Source: Streptomyces iakyrus
GTDB taxonomy: Bacteria; Actinomycetota; Actinomycetes; Streptomycetales; Streptomycetaceae
NCBI RefSeq assembly: GCF_000717055.1
Contig: NZ_JNXI01000014.1
Location: 186,001-250,000, forward strand
Length of the DNA: 64,000 bases
Reading direction: 5' to 3'
In this document: positions 34,641 to 43,847 of the stretch, piece after piece
Numbering within the stretch: position 1 is the stretch's first letter
Layout: each line of letters begins with the position of its first letter
Notes under the pieces: generated by a model
Told to the model about the DNA's origin: nothing
Seen by the model: only the letters and a program-made list of their open reading frames with translations
Databases searched by the model: none
Position numbers and translations under genes: made by a program

Positions 34641-36941
34641 TCAGCCGAACCGGCCGCCGTTGCCGTTGCCGCCGCCGTTGCTCTGGCCGCGGAAGAAGCC
34701 CTCCGGGATGGAGAACGAGGGGGTCGGGAAGGGCTCGCCGCCGCCTCCGCCGTTGTTGTTGCCGCCGACCAGTCCGCCGATGAAGCCGTCGTCGTCGCCG
34801 TTACCGCCGTCGTCACGGCCGCCGCCACCGTCGCCGTCCCCGTCACCGCGGTCCCGCGGCTTGCTGTCGGGGATGTGGACGGTGTTGAAGTCCTCGACGG
34901 GCTTGCCCTCCAGAGCACCGGACATCATGTCGCCCCAGATCGGGCCGGGGACCTCACCACCGAAGACCTTGCCGTACGACCGGCCGCCGATGGTGATGCC
35001 GACCATCTTCCGCTTGTGCGCGGGGTCGCCGACCCAGACCGCGCCCGCCATGTTCGGCGTGTAGCCCACGAACCAGGCCGCGTAGCGCTCGTCCGTCGTG
35101 CCGGTCTTACCGGCGCTGGGGCGGCTGCCGAGACCGGCCTTCTTGCCCGTACCGTCCTCGACCACGCCCTTCAGCAGCGCGTTGATCGTGTCGGCGGTGT
35201 TCTCCGACATCGCGCGCGAGCAGGTCGACTTCGGCACCTCCAGCGACGAGGTCTTGTCACCGACGCGCCGGCTGACCGACTCGATGGCGACCGGTGTGCA
35301 GTACATGCCGCGCGCGGCGAAGGTCGCGTACGCGTTCGCCATGGTCAGCGGGGACATCTCCTGGGTGCCGAGGGCGATGGAGGGCACCTGGGGCATCTTG
35401 TCGCCGTCGGCCCGCACGACGCCCATCTTCTTCGCCATCGTCGTCACCGGGCAGATGCCGATGTCGCTGATCATCTGCACGTAGTAGGTGTTGACCGACT
35501 TGGCGGTCGCCTCCCGCATGTCGTACGGGCCGACCTCGGAGGAGTTCTCGTTCTCCAGCTTGGCCGGGCTGTTGGGGTCGTTCACCCAGCGCTTGCCGTC
35601 ACAGGCCGAGACCGGGCTCGGGTACGCCATCTGGTACGGCGACGAGTACACCTTGTTCGCCGGCATGCCGTCTTCGAGAGCAGCGGCGGCCACGATCGGC
35701 TTGAACGTCGAACCGGGCTGGTAGCCCATGCCGCCGCCCATGTCGTCGTCGACGGACAGGTTGAGGGTCGTCTCGCCCTCCTTGATGTCGACGCCGTACG
35801 GACGCGACTGGCCCATGGCGAGGACCTTGCCGGTGCCCGGCTGGACGAGGGAGACGGCCGTGGCGACCTCGTCGCTCTTGTAGACGTGCTCCTTGATGGA
35901 CCGCTGCGCCGCCCTCTGGGCCTGCGGGTCCATGGTCGTGCGGATGGTGAGGCCGCCCTGGTTCCAGATCTTCGCGCGCTTCTCCCTGGTCTTGCCGAAG
36001 ACCGGGTCGGTCAGGAAGACCTCGCGCACGTAGTCGCAGAAGAATCCCGCGCCCTTGACCGCCGTGATGCAGCCGTTCTTGGGCTTGCTGACCTTCAGGC
36101 CGAGCGGTGCCTTCATCGCGTCGGCGGCCTGCGCCCGGGAGATGTCGCCGACGGCCGCCATGCGCTGCAACACGGTGTTGCGGCGTTTGGTGGCCTCCGT
36201 CTCGTCGTTGACCGGGTCGTACCGGCTGGGCGACTGGACGATGCCGGCGAGCAGGGCCGCCTGCTCCAGGTCGAGGTCCTTGGCGGACGTGGAGAAGTAG
36301 CGCTGGGCCGCGGCCTCGACGCCGTAGGCCTGCTGGCCGAAGAACGTGATGTTCAGGTAGTTCTCGAGGATCTTCTTCTTGCCCAGCTCCTCCTCGACCT
36401 GGATCGCGTACTTGAGCTCGCGGATCTTGCGGCCGATGGTCTGCTGGGTGGCCTGGGCGACCTTGGTCGGGTCGTTGCCCGCCTCCTCGACGAAGACGTT
36501 CTTCACGTACTGCTGCGTCAGGGTGGAGGCGCCCTCCGAGACCCCGCCGGTCTGCGCGTTCTTGTTGAGGGCGCGCAGGACGCCCTTCAGGTCGACCGCG
36601 CCGTGCTGGTAGAAGCGCGAGTCCTCGATCGCGACGATCGCCTTCTGCATGTACGGCGAGATGTCCTTGAGGGGGACCACCGTGCGGTCGCGCGAGTAGA
36701 CCGTGGCGATCTGGCCGCCGTCGGCGTCGAGGATCGTGGTGCGCTGACTCAGCGGCGGGGTCTTCATGGTGGCCGGGAGCTCGTCGAAGCTCTCGACCGA
36801 TCCCTTGGCCGCAAGTCCCAGCGCGCCCACCGCCGGGAGCGCGATGCCGGCCAGCACGGCTCCCGCGAGGACACTGACACCGAGGAACTTGGCGGCCTGC
36901 TGCGTGGGAGACAGACCACCGCCCGAGCGCTTGTTTGGCAT
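34641..36941 (-). CDS. Class A penicillin-binding protein (transglycosylase/transpeptidase)
   Basis: 766 residues. A membrane helix (KFLGVSVLAGAVLAGIALPAVG, ~18-40) precedes the GT51 glycosyltransferase (EDSRFYQHGAVDLKGVLRAL; STLTQQYVKN; RKIRELKYAIQVE). The transpeptidase has SxxK in GSTFKPI, SxN in KSVNTYY and KTGTT. It polymerises and crosslinks peptidoglycan. The C-terminal ~90 residues are Gly/Asn/Asp-rich (DGDGDGGGGRDD..., NNNGGGGGEP). ATG at 36939-36941. It is divergent from wblA across a 408-bp gap, the same order as in other Streptomyces. Confidence 0.96.
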   Translation of the reverse strand: MPNKRSGGGLSPTQQAAKFLGVSVLAGAVLAGIALPAVGALGLAAKGSVESFDELPATMKTPPLSQRTTILDADGGQIATVYSRDRTVVPLKDISPYMQKAIVAIEDSRFYQHGAVDLKGVLRALNKNAQTGGVSEGASTLTQQYVKNVFVEEAGNDPTKVAQATQQTIGRKIRELKYAIQVEEELGKKKILENYLNITFFGQQAYGVEAAAQRYFSTSAKDLDLEQAALLAGIVQSPSRYDPVNDETEATKRRNTVLQRMAAVGDISRAQAADAMKAPLGLKVSKPKNGCITAVKGAGFFCDYVREVFLTDPVFGKTREKRAKIWNQGGLTIRTTMDPQAQRAAQRSIKEHVYKSDEVATAVSLVQPGTGKVLAMGQSRPYGVDIKEGETTLNLSVDDDMGGGMGYQPGSTFKPIVAAAALEDGMPANKVYSSPYQMAYPSPVSACDGKRWVNDPNSPAKLENENSSEVGPYDMREATAKSVNTYYVQMISDIGICPVTTMAKKMGVVRADGDKMPQVPSIALGTQEMSPLTMANAYATFAARGMYCTPVAIESVSRRVGDKTSSLEVPKSTCSRAMSENTADTINALLKGVVEDGTGKKAGLGSRPSAGKTGTTDERYAAWFVGYTPNMAGAVWVGDPAHKRKMVGITIGGRSYGKVFGGEVPGPIWGDMMSGALEGKPVEDFNTVHIPDSKPRDRGDGDGDGGGGRDDGGNGDDDGFIGGLVGGNNNGGGGGEPFPTPSFSIPEGFFRGQSNGGGNGNGGRFG

Positions 36942-37349
36942 GAGGGCAGCCTACGTTCTCATTCGCCGGACAGGCGTATAGGCCTTGGCCTAAGCTGCTC
37001 TCAACTGTCACAGCAGTGAGGTCACGTATCAATACGTCCGACGACCCCGAATCGTTCTGGGTGTTCCCCAACTTTTTTGGTGGGGCCGTGTCCGAATCCG
37101 CCTTGTGTGTCATACGGCGTCCGTTGTGACGCAGCTGAACTGTCCCGGTTTGCCGGGAAAGTTACGTATGCCGCCAGCTCACTCCCCCGGGTGATCTGCC
37201 GCTTACCCATAGTCCGTTCGGGCCATTCAAGATTGGGCCCGAAGGGGGTGTTGCGCTGTGCCCACCTTCCGTAACGTCCTCAACTGGCGGCGGTGAATAT
37301 GCCGCTGCCGCCGTGGGGGAGCCTCGATTCGGGAGAGGACGGCGCCGGT
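36942..37349. promoter_or_regulatory. 408-bp divergent regulatory region of wblA and the PBP gene
   Basis: No gene is seen. Features: CCCCAAC with TGGTGGGG flanking a T-rich loop near 37066-37087; a near-palindrome TTCGGGCC (37217-37224) with GGCCCGAA (37236-37243); and several possible -10 hexamers. The length fits a long wblA leader with several regulator sites, as wblA is heavily regulated in Streptomyces. Individual operators could not be assigned. Confidence 0.5.
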
Positions 37350-37688
37350 ATGGGCTGGGTAGTCGACTGGAGTGCGCAGGCGGCCTGCCGCACTACCGAT
37401 CCGGATGAACTGTTCGTTCAAGGAGCAGCGCAGAACAGGGCCAAGGCGGTGTGCACCGGTTGCCCGGTGCGCACGGAGTGCCTGGCCGACGCGCTCGACA
37501 ACCGCGTCGAGTTCGGTGTGTGGGGAGGCATGACGGAGCGGGAGCGCCGCGCACTGCTGCGCAGGCGTCCCACGGTGACCTCCTGGCGCCGGCTGCTGGA
37601 GACGGCGCGCACGGAGTACGAGCGGGGGTGCGGTGTGCTGCCCCTCGACGACGACGAGATCTACGAGAACTACGCGGCGGTGAGCTGA
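37350..37688 (+). CDS. wblA: WhiB-like iron-sulfur regulator WblA
   Basis: 112 residues from ATG 37350 (MGWVVDWSAQAACRT), the length known for WblA; an in-frame ATG at 37293 would add 19 residues. The four Fe-S cysteines are in AACRTT, AVCTGCPVRTEC (C-x2-C-x5-C). The turn FGVWGGMTERERRALLRRRP is the WhiB signature. WblA is a global regulator of aerial development, antibiotic production and oxidative stress in Streptomyces. It ends IYENYAAVS. Monocistronic with a following hairpin. Confidence 0.96.
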   Translation: MGWVVDWSAQAACRTTDPDELFVQGAAQNRAKAVCTGCPVRTECLADALDNRVEFGVWGGMTERERRALLRRRPTVTSWRRLLETARTEYERGCGVLPLDDDEIYENYAAVS

Positions 37689-37724
37689 GGAGTCCCCTCG
37701 GGAACTCCCCAGGTCCAGGTCTGA

Positions 37725-37742
37725 GGGCCCTTCCGGGCCCTT
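37725..37742 (+). terminator. Hairpin after wblA
   Basis: AGGGCCC (37725-37731) pairs with GGGCCCT (37736-37742), loop TTCC, 36 bp beyond the wblA stop. Confidence 0.65.
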
Positions 37743-37825
37743 CGCCCATCACCTGCGAGTCCTTGGGCCGTGTGCCTTGGTCCTTGGCCGCAGCTCAGGC
37801 GCCCTGCGCCCTCGCCGGGTTGCCC

Positions 37826-39226
37826 TCAGGCAGTCGCCTCGGGCGGTTCCGGCCGGTCGGCGGGGTCGGGCAGCTCGCGCTCGTCGGCCGCGAGCCGGTC
37901 GCCGATGGTGCGCAGTCCCGTGAGGTCGTGCACGTCGCCGGGCAGTGCGGCCACTTCCGTCACGGCCACCTCGGGGTGCAGCGCGGTGAAGCGGTCACGC
38001 GTGCGCTGCTCACGGGAGAGCAGCTGCATGCGATCGGCGTGCAACCTCAGCAGGCCTGCCGTGAGCTGGTCGACGGACCGCTCGGGGTCCTCGGCGTGCC
38101 CGGTGTTCTCGGAGCTCTCGGCGTCTTCGGTGGGGGAGCCACCCTCGGGAGCCGATGCCGGAGCCCCGGCTGGGGTTCCGGGCGTGGGAGAGTCTGAACT
38201 GTCCTGTGCGTCGGGGGAGTTACGAAGTACTGCTTTCCCGCCCTCCTGATCCACAATGCGGGGCTCTTCAAGATTTTCCGCGGCGGCGAGCGCCCGCTCG
38301 GCCGACAGCCGGTCGGCGCCGCTGCCGTGCACTCGGTTGAGCACCAGACCGGCGAGCGGCATGTCCTCCGCCGCCAGGCGTTCCACGAAGTACGCGGCCT
38401 CGCGCAGCGCGTCCCGCTCCGGCGCCGCGACCACGAGGAACGCCGTACCGGGCGCCTGGAGCAGCTTGTACGTCGCGTCGGCGCGGGTGCGGAAGCCGCC
38501 GAAGGTCGTGTCCATCGCGGAGACGAACGTCTGGACGTCCTTGAGGAGCTGACCGCCGAGCAGCTTGCCGAGGGTGCCGGTCATCATCGACATCCCGACG
38601 TTCAGGAACTTCATCCCGGCCCGGCCGCCCAGCTTCGCCGGTGCCGTCAGCAGCCGGATCAGCCGGCCGTCCAGGAACGAGCCCAGCCGCTTGGGCGCGT
38701 CCAGGAAGTCCAGCGCCGAGCGGGACGGCGGGGTGTCCACGACGATCAGGTCCCACTCGTCCCGGGCGCGCAGCTGCCCGAGCTTCTCCATCGCCATGTA
38801 CTCCTGCGTGCCCGCGAAGCCCGCCGAGAGCGACTGGTAGAAGGGGTTGCCCAGGATGGCGGCCGCCCGCTCGCGGTCCGCGTGCGCCTCGACGATCTCG
38901 TCGAAGGTGCGCTTCATGTCGAGCATCATCGCGTGCAGCTCGCCGCCCGCGGAGTCGTCGATGCCCTTCACCCGGCGCGGGGTGTTGTCCAGCGAGTCGA
39001 TACCCATGGACTGGGCGAGCCGGCGAGCCGGGTCGATGGTCAGGACGACCACCTTGCGGCCCCGCTCGGCGGCGCGCAGGCCCAGGGCGGCCGCGGTCGT
39101 CGTCTTGCCGACCCCGCCGGAGCCGCAGCAGACGATGATCCTGGTCCTCGGATCCTCCAGCAGCGGATCGACATCGAGCAGACGCGCCGGCGACAGACGG
39201 TGTTGGGCCGGGTCCGGACGACTCAT
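37826..39226 (-). CDS. ArsA-like (GET3/anion-transporting) ATPase, second of a pair
   Basis: 466 residues from the ATG at 39224-39226 after AGGGGA; upstream in-frame codons overlap the preceding gene. Deviant Walker A is CCGSGGVGKTTTAAALGLRAA, then DPARRLAQSMG (switch I) and DLIVVDTPPSRSALDFLDAP (switch II). A Pro/Ser/Glu-rich insert (~350-405) precedes RLHADRMQLLSREQRTRDRF. Such ATPase pairs with MinD-like fold are conserved next to wblA in actinobacteria. The substrate is unknown; a role in a membrane-associated process is inferred. Confidence 0.9.
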   Translation of the reverse strand: MSRPDPAQHRLSPARLLDVDPLLEDPRTRIIVCCGSGGVGKTTTAAALGLRAAERGRKVVVLTIDPARRLAQSMGIDSLDNTPRRVKGIDDSAGGELHAMMLDMKRTFDEIVEAHADRERAAAILGNPFYQSLSAGFAGTQEYMAMEKLGQLRARDEWDLIVVDTPPSRSALDFLDAPKRLGSFLDGRLIRLLTAPAKLGGRAGMKFLNVGMSMMTGTLGKLLGGQLLKDVQTFVSAMDTTFGGFRTRADATYKLLQAPGTAFLVVAAPERDALREAAYFVERLAAEDMPLAGLVLNRVHGSGADRLSAERALAAAENLEEPRIVDQEGGKAVLRNSPDAQDSSDSPTPGTPAGAPASAPEGGSPTEDAESSENTGHAEDPERSVDQLTAGLLRLHADRMQLLSREQRTRDRFTALHPEVAVTEVAALPGDVHDLTGLRTIGDRLAADERELPDPADRPEPPEATA

Positions 39227-39287
39227 GACATCCCCTGCTTCCGACTCATCATGACGGGCCTTGCGGGCCTTGCCTGTCCGTCCTGGC

Positions 39288-40265
39288 TCATGACACGCCC
39301 TGCTCGCGCAGCTCACGGGCCAGCTCGTACAGCCCCGCCAGGTCCATGCCCTCGGCGAACAGCGGCAGTTCGTGCAGCGGCAGGCCCAGCTCGGCCAGGA
39401 CCGCGCGCTGCTCGTGCTCCAGCGTGTACCGCTCGGCGTACTCCTCGGCCTGCGCGAGCAGCGGGTCCACCAGCCGCTCGGCGTGCCCGCCGCGCCGCGC
39501 CCCGCCGAGCCCCGCGGACGACAGAGACCGCGCGACAGTGGAACGCGGGACCGTCCGCAGGAGTTCCAGGTCGGTCTCGTCCAACACCTCCGGCCGGACC
39601 ATGTTCACGATGATCCGCCCCACCGGCAGCCGGGCCGACCGCAGCTCGGCGATGCCGTCCACGGTCTCCTGGACGGGCATCTCCTCCAGCAGCGTCACCA
39701 GGTGCACGGCCGTCTCGGGCGACTTCAGCACCCGCATCACGGCCTGCGCCTGATTGTGTATCGGGCCGATCTTGGCGAGGCCCGCGACCTCGTCGTTCAC
39801 GTTCAGAAAGCGCGTGATCCGCCCCGTCGGCGGGGCGTCCATCACGACGTAGTCGTAGGCGAACCGACCGCTGCGCTCCTTGCGGCGCACAGCCTCGCAC
39901 GCCTTGCCGGTCAGGAGGACGTCCCTGAGGCCGGGCGCGATGGTGGTGGCGAAGTCGATGGCGCCGAGCTTCTTCAGGGCCCGTCCTGCGCTGCCCAGCT
40001 TGTAGAACATCTGGAGGTAGTCCAGAAGGGCCAGTTCGGGGTCGATGGCGAGGGCGTACACCTCCCCGCCCCCGGGTGCTACCGCGATTTTCCGTTCCTC
40101 GTAAGGCAGCGCTTCCGTTTCGAAGAGCTGCGCGATGCCCTGACGGCCCTCGACCTCGACGAGAAGCGTCCGCTTCCCCTCCGTGGCCAGGGCCAGCGCT
40201 AGGGCCGCGGCCACCGTGGTCTTGCCGGTACCGCCCTTGCCGCTGACGACCTGGAGCCTGCTCAC
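39288..40265 (-). CDS. ArsA-like ATPase, first of a pair
   Basis: 325 residues. Deviant Walker A SGKGGTGKTTVAAALALALA at residues 8-27, switch I-like LVEVEGRQGIAQLFET, switch II YDYVVMDAPPTGRITRFLN. Both halves of a two-subunit ATPase are plausible, since the next gene is homologous. 61 bp separates it from the second gene. Cytoplasmic. Probably co-transcribed. Confidence 0.9.
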   Translation of the reverse strand: MSRLQVVSGKGGTGKTTVAAALALALATEGKRTLLVEVEGRQGIAQLFETEALPYEERKIAVAPGGGEVYALAIDPELALLDYLQMFYKLGSAGRALKKLGAIDFATTIAPGLRDVLLTGKACEAVRRKERSGRFAYDYVVMDAPPTGRITRFLNVNDEVAGLAKIGPIHNQAQAVMRVLKSPETAVHLVTLLEEMPVQETVDGIAELRSARLPVGRIIVNMVRPEVLDETDLELLRTVPRSTVARSLSSAGLGGARRGGHAERLVDPLLAQAEEYAERYTLEHEQRAVLAELGLPLHELPLFAEGMDLAGLYELARELREQGVS

Positions 40266-40394
40266 GTATTCGAGCCTAACCAGTTCGTGCCCGGGCTACG
40301 CGGGAGGCTGTGGACAACGTGGGCCGCGCCCTGTGGACGAACGGGGCGCGACCGGCCGCGTGACCCCCCTCCGCCAGCGGCTAGAGTCGGCCGC

Positions 40395-40553
40395 ATGACC
40401 AAGTGGGAATACGCAACCGTGCCGCTGCTCGTCCACGCCACGAAGCAGATTCTGGACACCTGGGGCGAGGACGGCTGGGAGCTCGTCCAGGTCGTGCCCG
40501 GGCCGAACAACCCCGAGCAGCTCGTCGCCTACCTGAAGCGGGAGAAGCAGTAG
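40395..40553 (+). CDS. DUF4177-type small protein
   Basis: 52 residues: MTKWEYATVPLLVH, then DTWGEDGWELVQVVPGPN and YLKREKQ. The W-E-Y...GWELV pattern is the DUF4177 signature. Its TAG overlaps the GTG start of the RidA gene (TAGTG). Small, soluble, function unknown. Confidence 0.9.
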   Translation: MTKWEYATVPLLVHATKQILDTWGEDGWELVQVVPGPNNPEQLVAYLKREKQ

Positions 40554-41014
40554 TGGGCGCCGTCGAGGCGAAGCTGGCCGAGCTCGGCCTGAGCCTGCCC
40601 GACGTGGTCCCGCCGCTCGCCGCGTACCAGCCGGCCGTGCAGTCCGGGCCGTACGTCTACACCGCCGGGCAGCTCCCGATGGTGGACGGCAAGCTTCCGG
40701 TCACCGGCAAGGTCGGCGCCGAGGTCACCCCGGAGGAGGCCAAGGAGCTGGCCCGCACGTGTGCGCTGAACGCCCTGGCCGCCGTGAAGTCCGTCGCCGG
40801 TGACCTGGACCGCATCGCGCGCGTGGTGAAGGTCGTCGGCTTCGTGGCGTCGGCCTCGGACTTCACGGGCCAGCCCGCGGTGCTGAACGGCGCGAGCGAG
40901 CTGCTCGGCGAGGTCCTCGGCGACAAGGGCGTGCACGCGCGCAGCGCGGTGGGCGTGGCGGTGCTGCCGCTGGACGCGCCGGTCGAGGTCGAGATCCAGG
41001 TGGAGCTCGCGTAG
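40553..41014 (+). CDS. RidA/YjgF-family protein
   Basis: 153 residues. Family core: AYQPAVQSGPYVYTAGQLPMVDGKLPVTGKVG, ARTCALNALAAVKSVAGDLDRIARVVKVVGFVAS, and GVHARSAVGVAVLPLDAPVEVEIQVEL with the conserved Arg (HARSAVG). It is the longer RidA-like subgroup with the catalytic Arg of imine deaminases. Likely removes reactive enamine/imine by-products. Coupled to the DUF4177 gene. Confidence 0.95.
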   Translation: MGAVEAKLAELGLSLPDVVPPLAAYQPAVQSGPYVYTAGQLPMVDGKLPVTGKVGAEVTPEEAKELARTCALNALAAVKSVAGDLDRIARVVKVVGFVASASDFTGQPAVLNGASELLGEVLGDKGVHARSAVGVAVLPLDAPVEVEIQVELA

Positions 41015-41097
41015 CACCCTCTTCGGTGGCCCCAGCTGCGGAATCCGTCCCCGGGGGCCACTCGAACATCCGCCCGTCACGGGATAGCCTCGCGCCC

Positions 41098-41967
41098 ATG
41101 GCGAACGGTCAGTGGTACCCCCCGGAGTGGCCGGACCGCATCCGCGCACTCGCGGCCGGCACCCTCACCCCGGTGACCCCGAAGCGCGCGGCCACCGTCA
41201 TGCTCCTGAAGGACACCGGCAGCGGCACGGCCGTCCACATGCTGCGCAGACGCGCCTCCATGGCCTTCGCCGGAGGCGCGTACGCGTATCCGGGCGGCGG
41301 TGTCGATCCGCGCGACGACGACCACCACGTCCGCTGGGCGGGCCCCACGCGCGCGTGGTGGGCTGACCGGCTCGGCGTCGACGAGACGGCGGCCCAGGCG
41401 ATCGTCTGCGCGGCCGTACGCGAGACGTACGAGGAGGCGGGCGTGCTGCTCGCCGGGCCGGCCGCCGACGCGGTCGTCGGCGACACCACGGGCGCCGACT
41501 GGGAGGCCGACCGGGCCGCCCTGGTCGCCCGGGACGTGTCCTTCGCGGAGTTCCTGGACCGCCGCGGCCTGGTCCTGCGCTCCGACCTGCTCGGTGCCTG
41601 GACCCGCTGGATCACCCCCGAGTTCGAGGCCCGCCGCTACGACACCTGGTTCTTCGTGGCCGCGCTCCCCGAGGGGCAGCGCACCCGGAACGCCTCCACG
41701 GAGGCCGACCGCACGGTGTGGATCGCCCCGAGCGAGGCGGCGGCCGGGTACGACAAGGGCGAGCTGCTGATGATGCCGCCGACGATCGCGACCCTGCGCC
41801 AGCTGACGGCATACAGGACGGCCGCCGGGGCACTCGAAGCCGCCCCGGGGCGTGACCTCACGCCCGTCCTGGCCACCGCCCGCCTGGTGGACGGGGAGAT
41901 CGTGCTCTCCTGGCCGGGCCACGACGAGTTCACCAAGCACATCGCGACCGGTGGAGCCACCGCATGA
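41098..41967 (+). CDS. NUDIX hydrolase
   Basis: 289 residues starting MANGQWYPPEW. The N-terminal strand RAATVMLLKDTGSGTAVHMLRRRASMAFAGGAYAYPGG leads to the Nudix box in AIVCAAVRETYEEAGVLLAG. A long insert is present between the two parts, as in NUDT7/19-like actinobacterial members. ATGA overlap with the following MBL-fold gene. Substrate (nucleoside diphosphate or CoA derivative) cannot be told from sequence. Confidence 0.93.
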   Translation: MANGQWYPPEWPDRIRALAAGTLTPVTPKRAATVMLLKDTGSGTAVHMLRRRASMAFAGGAYAYPGGGVDPRDDDHHVRWAGPTRAWWADRLGVDETAAQAIVCAAVRETYEEAGVLLAGPAADAVVGDTTGADWEADRAALVARDVSFAEFLDRRGLVLRSDLLGAWTRWITPEFEARRYDTWFFVAALPEGQRTRNASTEADRTVWIAPSEAAAGYDKGELLMMPPTIATLRQLTAYRTAAGALEAAPGRDLTPVLATARLVDGEIVLSWPGHDEFTKHIATGGATA

Positions 41968-42794
41968 CGGACGCAGCCGCCCTTCCCGGCCAGCCCCGCG
42001 GCGGGGTCCTCTCGGGACCCGCCACCGCGCGGGCCGTGAACGTCCTGGCCCCCAATGCCTCGGCGATGACCCTGGACGGCACGAACACCTGGATCCTTTC
42101 CGAGCCCGGCTCGGACCTGGCCGTGGTGGTCGACCCGGGTCCGCTGGACGACGGGCACCTGCGCCGGGTCGTCGCCACGGCCGAGCAGGCCGGCCGGCGT
42201 GTCGCGCTGACGCTGCTGACCCACGGCCACCCCGACCACGCGGAGGGCGCCGCCCGGTTCGCCGAACTGACCGGCACGCGCGTGCGTGCCCTCGACCCGG
42301 CCCTGCGGCTGGGCGAGGAGGGCCTGGCCGCCGGTGACGTCATCACCACCGGCGGACTGGAACTGCGCGTCGTACCCACCCCCGGCCACACCTCCGACTC
42401 CCTCTGCTTCCACCTCCCGGCCGACCGGGCGGTCCTCACCGGCGACACGGTCCTCGGCCGCGGCACGACGGTCGTGGCCCACCCCGACGGACGTCTGGGC
42501 GACTACCTGGACTCCCTGCGCCGCCTGCGCTCCCTCACGGTCGACGACGGCGTCCACACGGTCCTGCCGGGCCACGGCCCCGTCCTGGACGACGCCCAGG
42601 GCGTCGTCGAGTACTACCTCGCCCACCGCGCCACCCGCCTCGCCCAGGTGGAGACGGCCGTCGAGGACGGCTACCGCACTCCGCCCGCAGTCGTGGCGCA
42701 CGTCTACGCGGACGTGGACCGCTCCCTGTGGCCGGCCGCGGAACTGTCGGTGCGGGCGCAGATGGACTACCTGGAGGAACACGGGCTCATCTAG
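41964..42794 (+). CDS. MBL-fold metallo-hydrolase
   Basis: 276 residues. Metal ligands in LTHGHPDHAEGAARFAEL (HxHxDH), GHTSDSLCFHLP, LTGDTVLGRGTTVV and LPGHGPVLDDA. It ends with the LACTB2-like C-terminal helical domain (VVAHVYADVDRSLWPAAELSVRAQMDYL). The domain order matches LACTB2-like (beta-lactamase-like 2) hydrolases, some of which are endoribonucleases. Coupled to the NUDIX gene. Confidence 0.94.
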   Translation: MTDAAALPGQPRGGVLSGPATARAVNVLAPNASAMTLDGTNTWILSEPGSDLAVVVDPGPLDDGHLRRVVATAEQAGRRVALTLLTHGHPDHAEGAARFAELTGTRVRALDPALRLGEEGLAAGDVITTGGLELRVVPTPGHTSDSLCFHLPADRAVLTGDTVLGRGTTVVAHPDGRLGDYLDSLRRLRSLTVDDGVHTVLPGHGPVLDDAQGVVEYYLAHRATRLAQVETAVEDGYRTPPAVVAHVYADVDRSLWPAAELSVRAQMDYLEEHGLI

Positions 42795-42876
42795 GCTCCT
42801 CGGGGACGCGGCCAGAGCCTCACGGGCGTGGCCAGGGCCAGCGGGCACGGACACGTGCAGAAACGTGGCCAGGGCC

Positions 42877-43698
42877 TCAGGGACGCGGTGCTTTGACGCC
42901 GTGCACGCGCGCGTACTCCCCGGCGAGCCAGGGGCCGAGATCGCCGACGTACGCCGCGAGCACGGCGGCGTCCCCGGCCGGCTCCCGCCCCAGGACGGCC
43001 GCGGCCCGCAGCTGCTCACCACGCTCGGGGTAGAACCCGACGAACGCCTCGGCCATCTCGTGCAGGTCGCTGGTCCAGCCGTGCCAGCGGGGCATGACGA
43101 GAGTGAAGCCCGTACGGACCAGGTGCCGGGACATGAAGCGCACCAGGGGCCGGCGGGCCTCCTCCGTGTCGTCCGCCTCGGCGATCCGCCGGCGCCAGTG
43201 CGGAAGCAGCCGGGCCAGATCGCCGTTGGTCTCGCGGGCCAGCAGCGAATCGGGGCGGTAGCGCGGCAGGTACGCGGCCAGGTCCTCGCCCAGCAGCGGT
43301 GTGCACAGGCAGGCGACGAACCACCCCAGGTCGTACCTCTCCACGTCGCTCAGCAGCCGCGCCCGGCTGAACAGCAGGGTGCCGTGCCCGTCGATCTGCC
43401 CGAACTCCTCGTCCAGGGCCGCGCCGAGCGCCCGGGCTGCGTCCCGGTCCGCCCCGGTCGGCTGATGGTGCAGGGCGAGCAGCAGGTCGAGGTCGCTGCG
43501 GCCCACGCGCGCGGTGCCGCGCGGTATCGACCCGTAGAGGTAGGCGCTGTGCAGCCGGTGCCCGAACACGTCGGTCAGCCGGTCGCGTGTCGCGGTGACG
43601 ACCGGACGGAAGGCCGGGGGCACGCGTGCGAGGGAGCCCTCCCGGGTGAGGAAGCCCCGCGCGTCGAGTCCAGGGCGGCGGACGGTGTCGCCTGTCAT
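42877..43698 (-). CDS. Nucleotidyltransferase-fold protein (MNT/aminoglycoside-NTase-like)
   Basis: 273 residues. The Pol-beta NTase motif is LYGSIPRGTARVGRSDLDLLLAL, with GS and the two Asp of DLD. A C-terminal helical region follows. The third catalytic Asp may be in QIDGHGTLLF. No toxin or antitoxin partner is adjacent, so a housekeeping or resistance-like role is as plausible as a HEPN-MNT system. ATG at 43696-43698. Confidence 0.85.
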   Translation of the reverse strand: MTGDTVRRPGLDARGFLTREGSLARVPPAFRPVVTATRDRLTDVFGHRLHSAYLYGSIPRGTARVGRSDLDLLLALHHQPTGADRDAARALGAALDEEFGQIDGHGTLLFSRARLLSDVERYDLGWFVACLCTPLLGEDLAAYLPRYRPDSLLARETNGDLARLLPHWRRRIAEADDTEEARRPLVRFMSRHLVRTGFTLVMPRWHGWTSDLHEMAEAFVGFYPERGEQLRAAAVLGREPAGDAAVLAAYVGDLGPWLAGEYARVHGVKAPRP

Positions 43699-43785
43699 GC
43701 GCTCACCGTGTCGCGCACAGGGCCGCCGCGGGGCGCGTTTTCCGCTTTCTGTCTTCCTTGCCTTCCTTGCCTCCCTGACGACGTC

Positions 43786-43812
43786 GGCCCCGTCTCGTGA
43801 GGAGACGGGGCC
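43786..43812 (-). terminator. Hairpin after crp
   Basis: GGCCCCGTCTC (43786-43796) pairs with GAGACGGGGCC (43802-43812), 5-nt loop, perfect 11-bp stem just downstream of the crp stop on the minus strand and between crp and the nucleotidyltransferase gene. Confidence 0.85.
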
Positions 43813-43847
43813 CGATGACGTACGGCAGGTGGGCGGTCGGGGTGTGG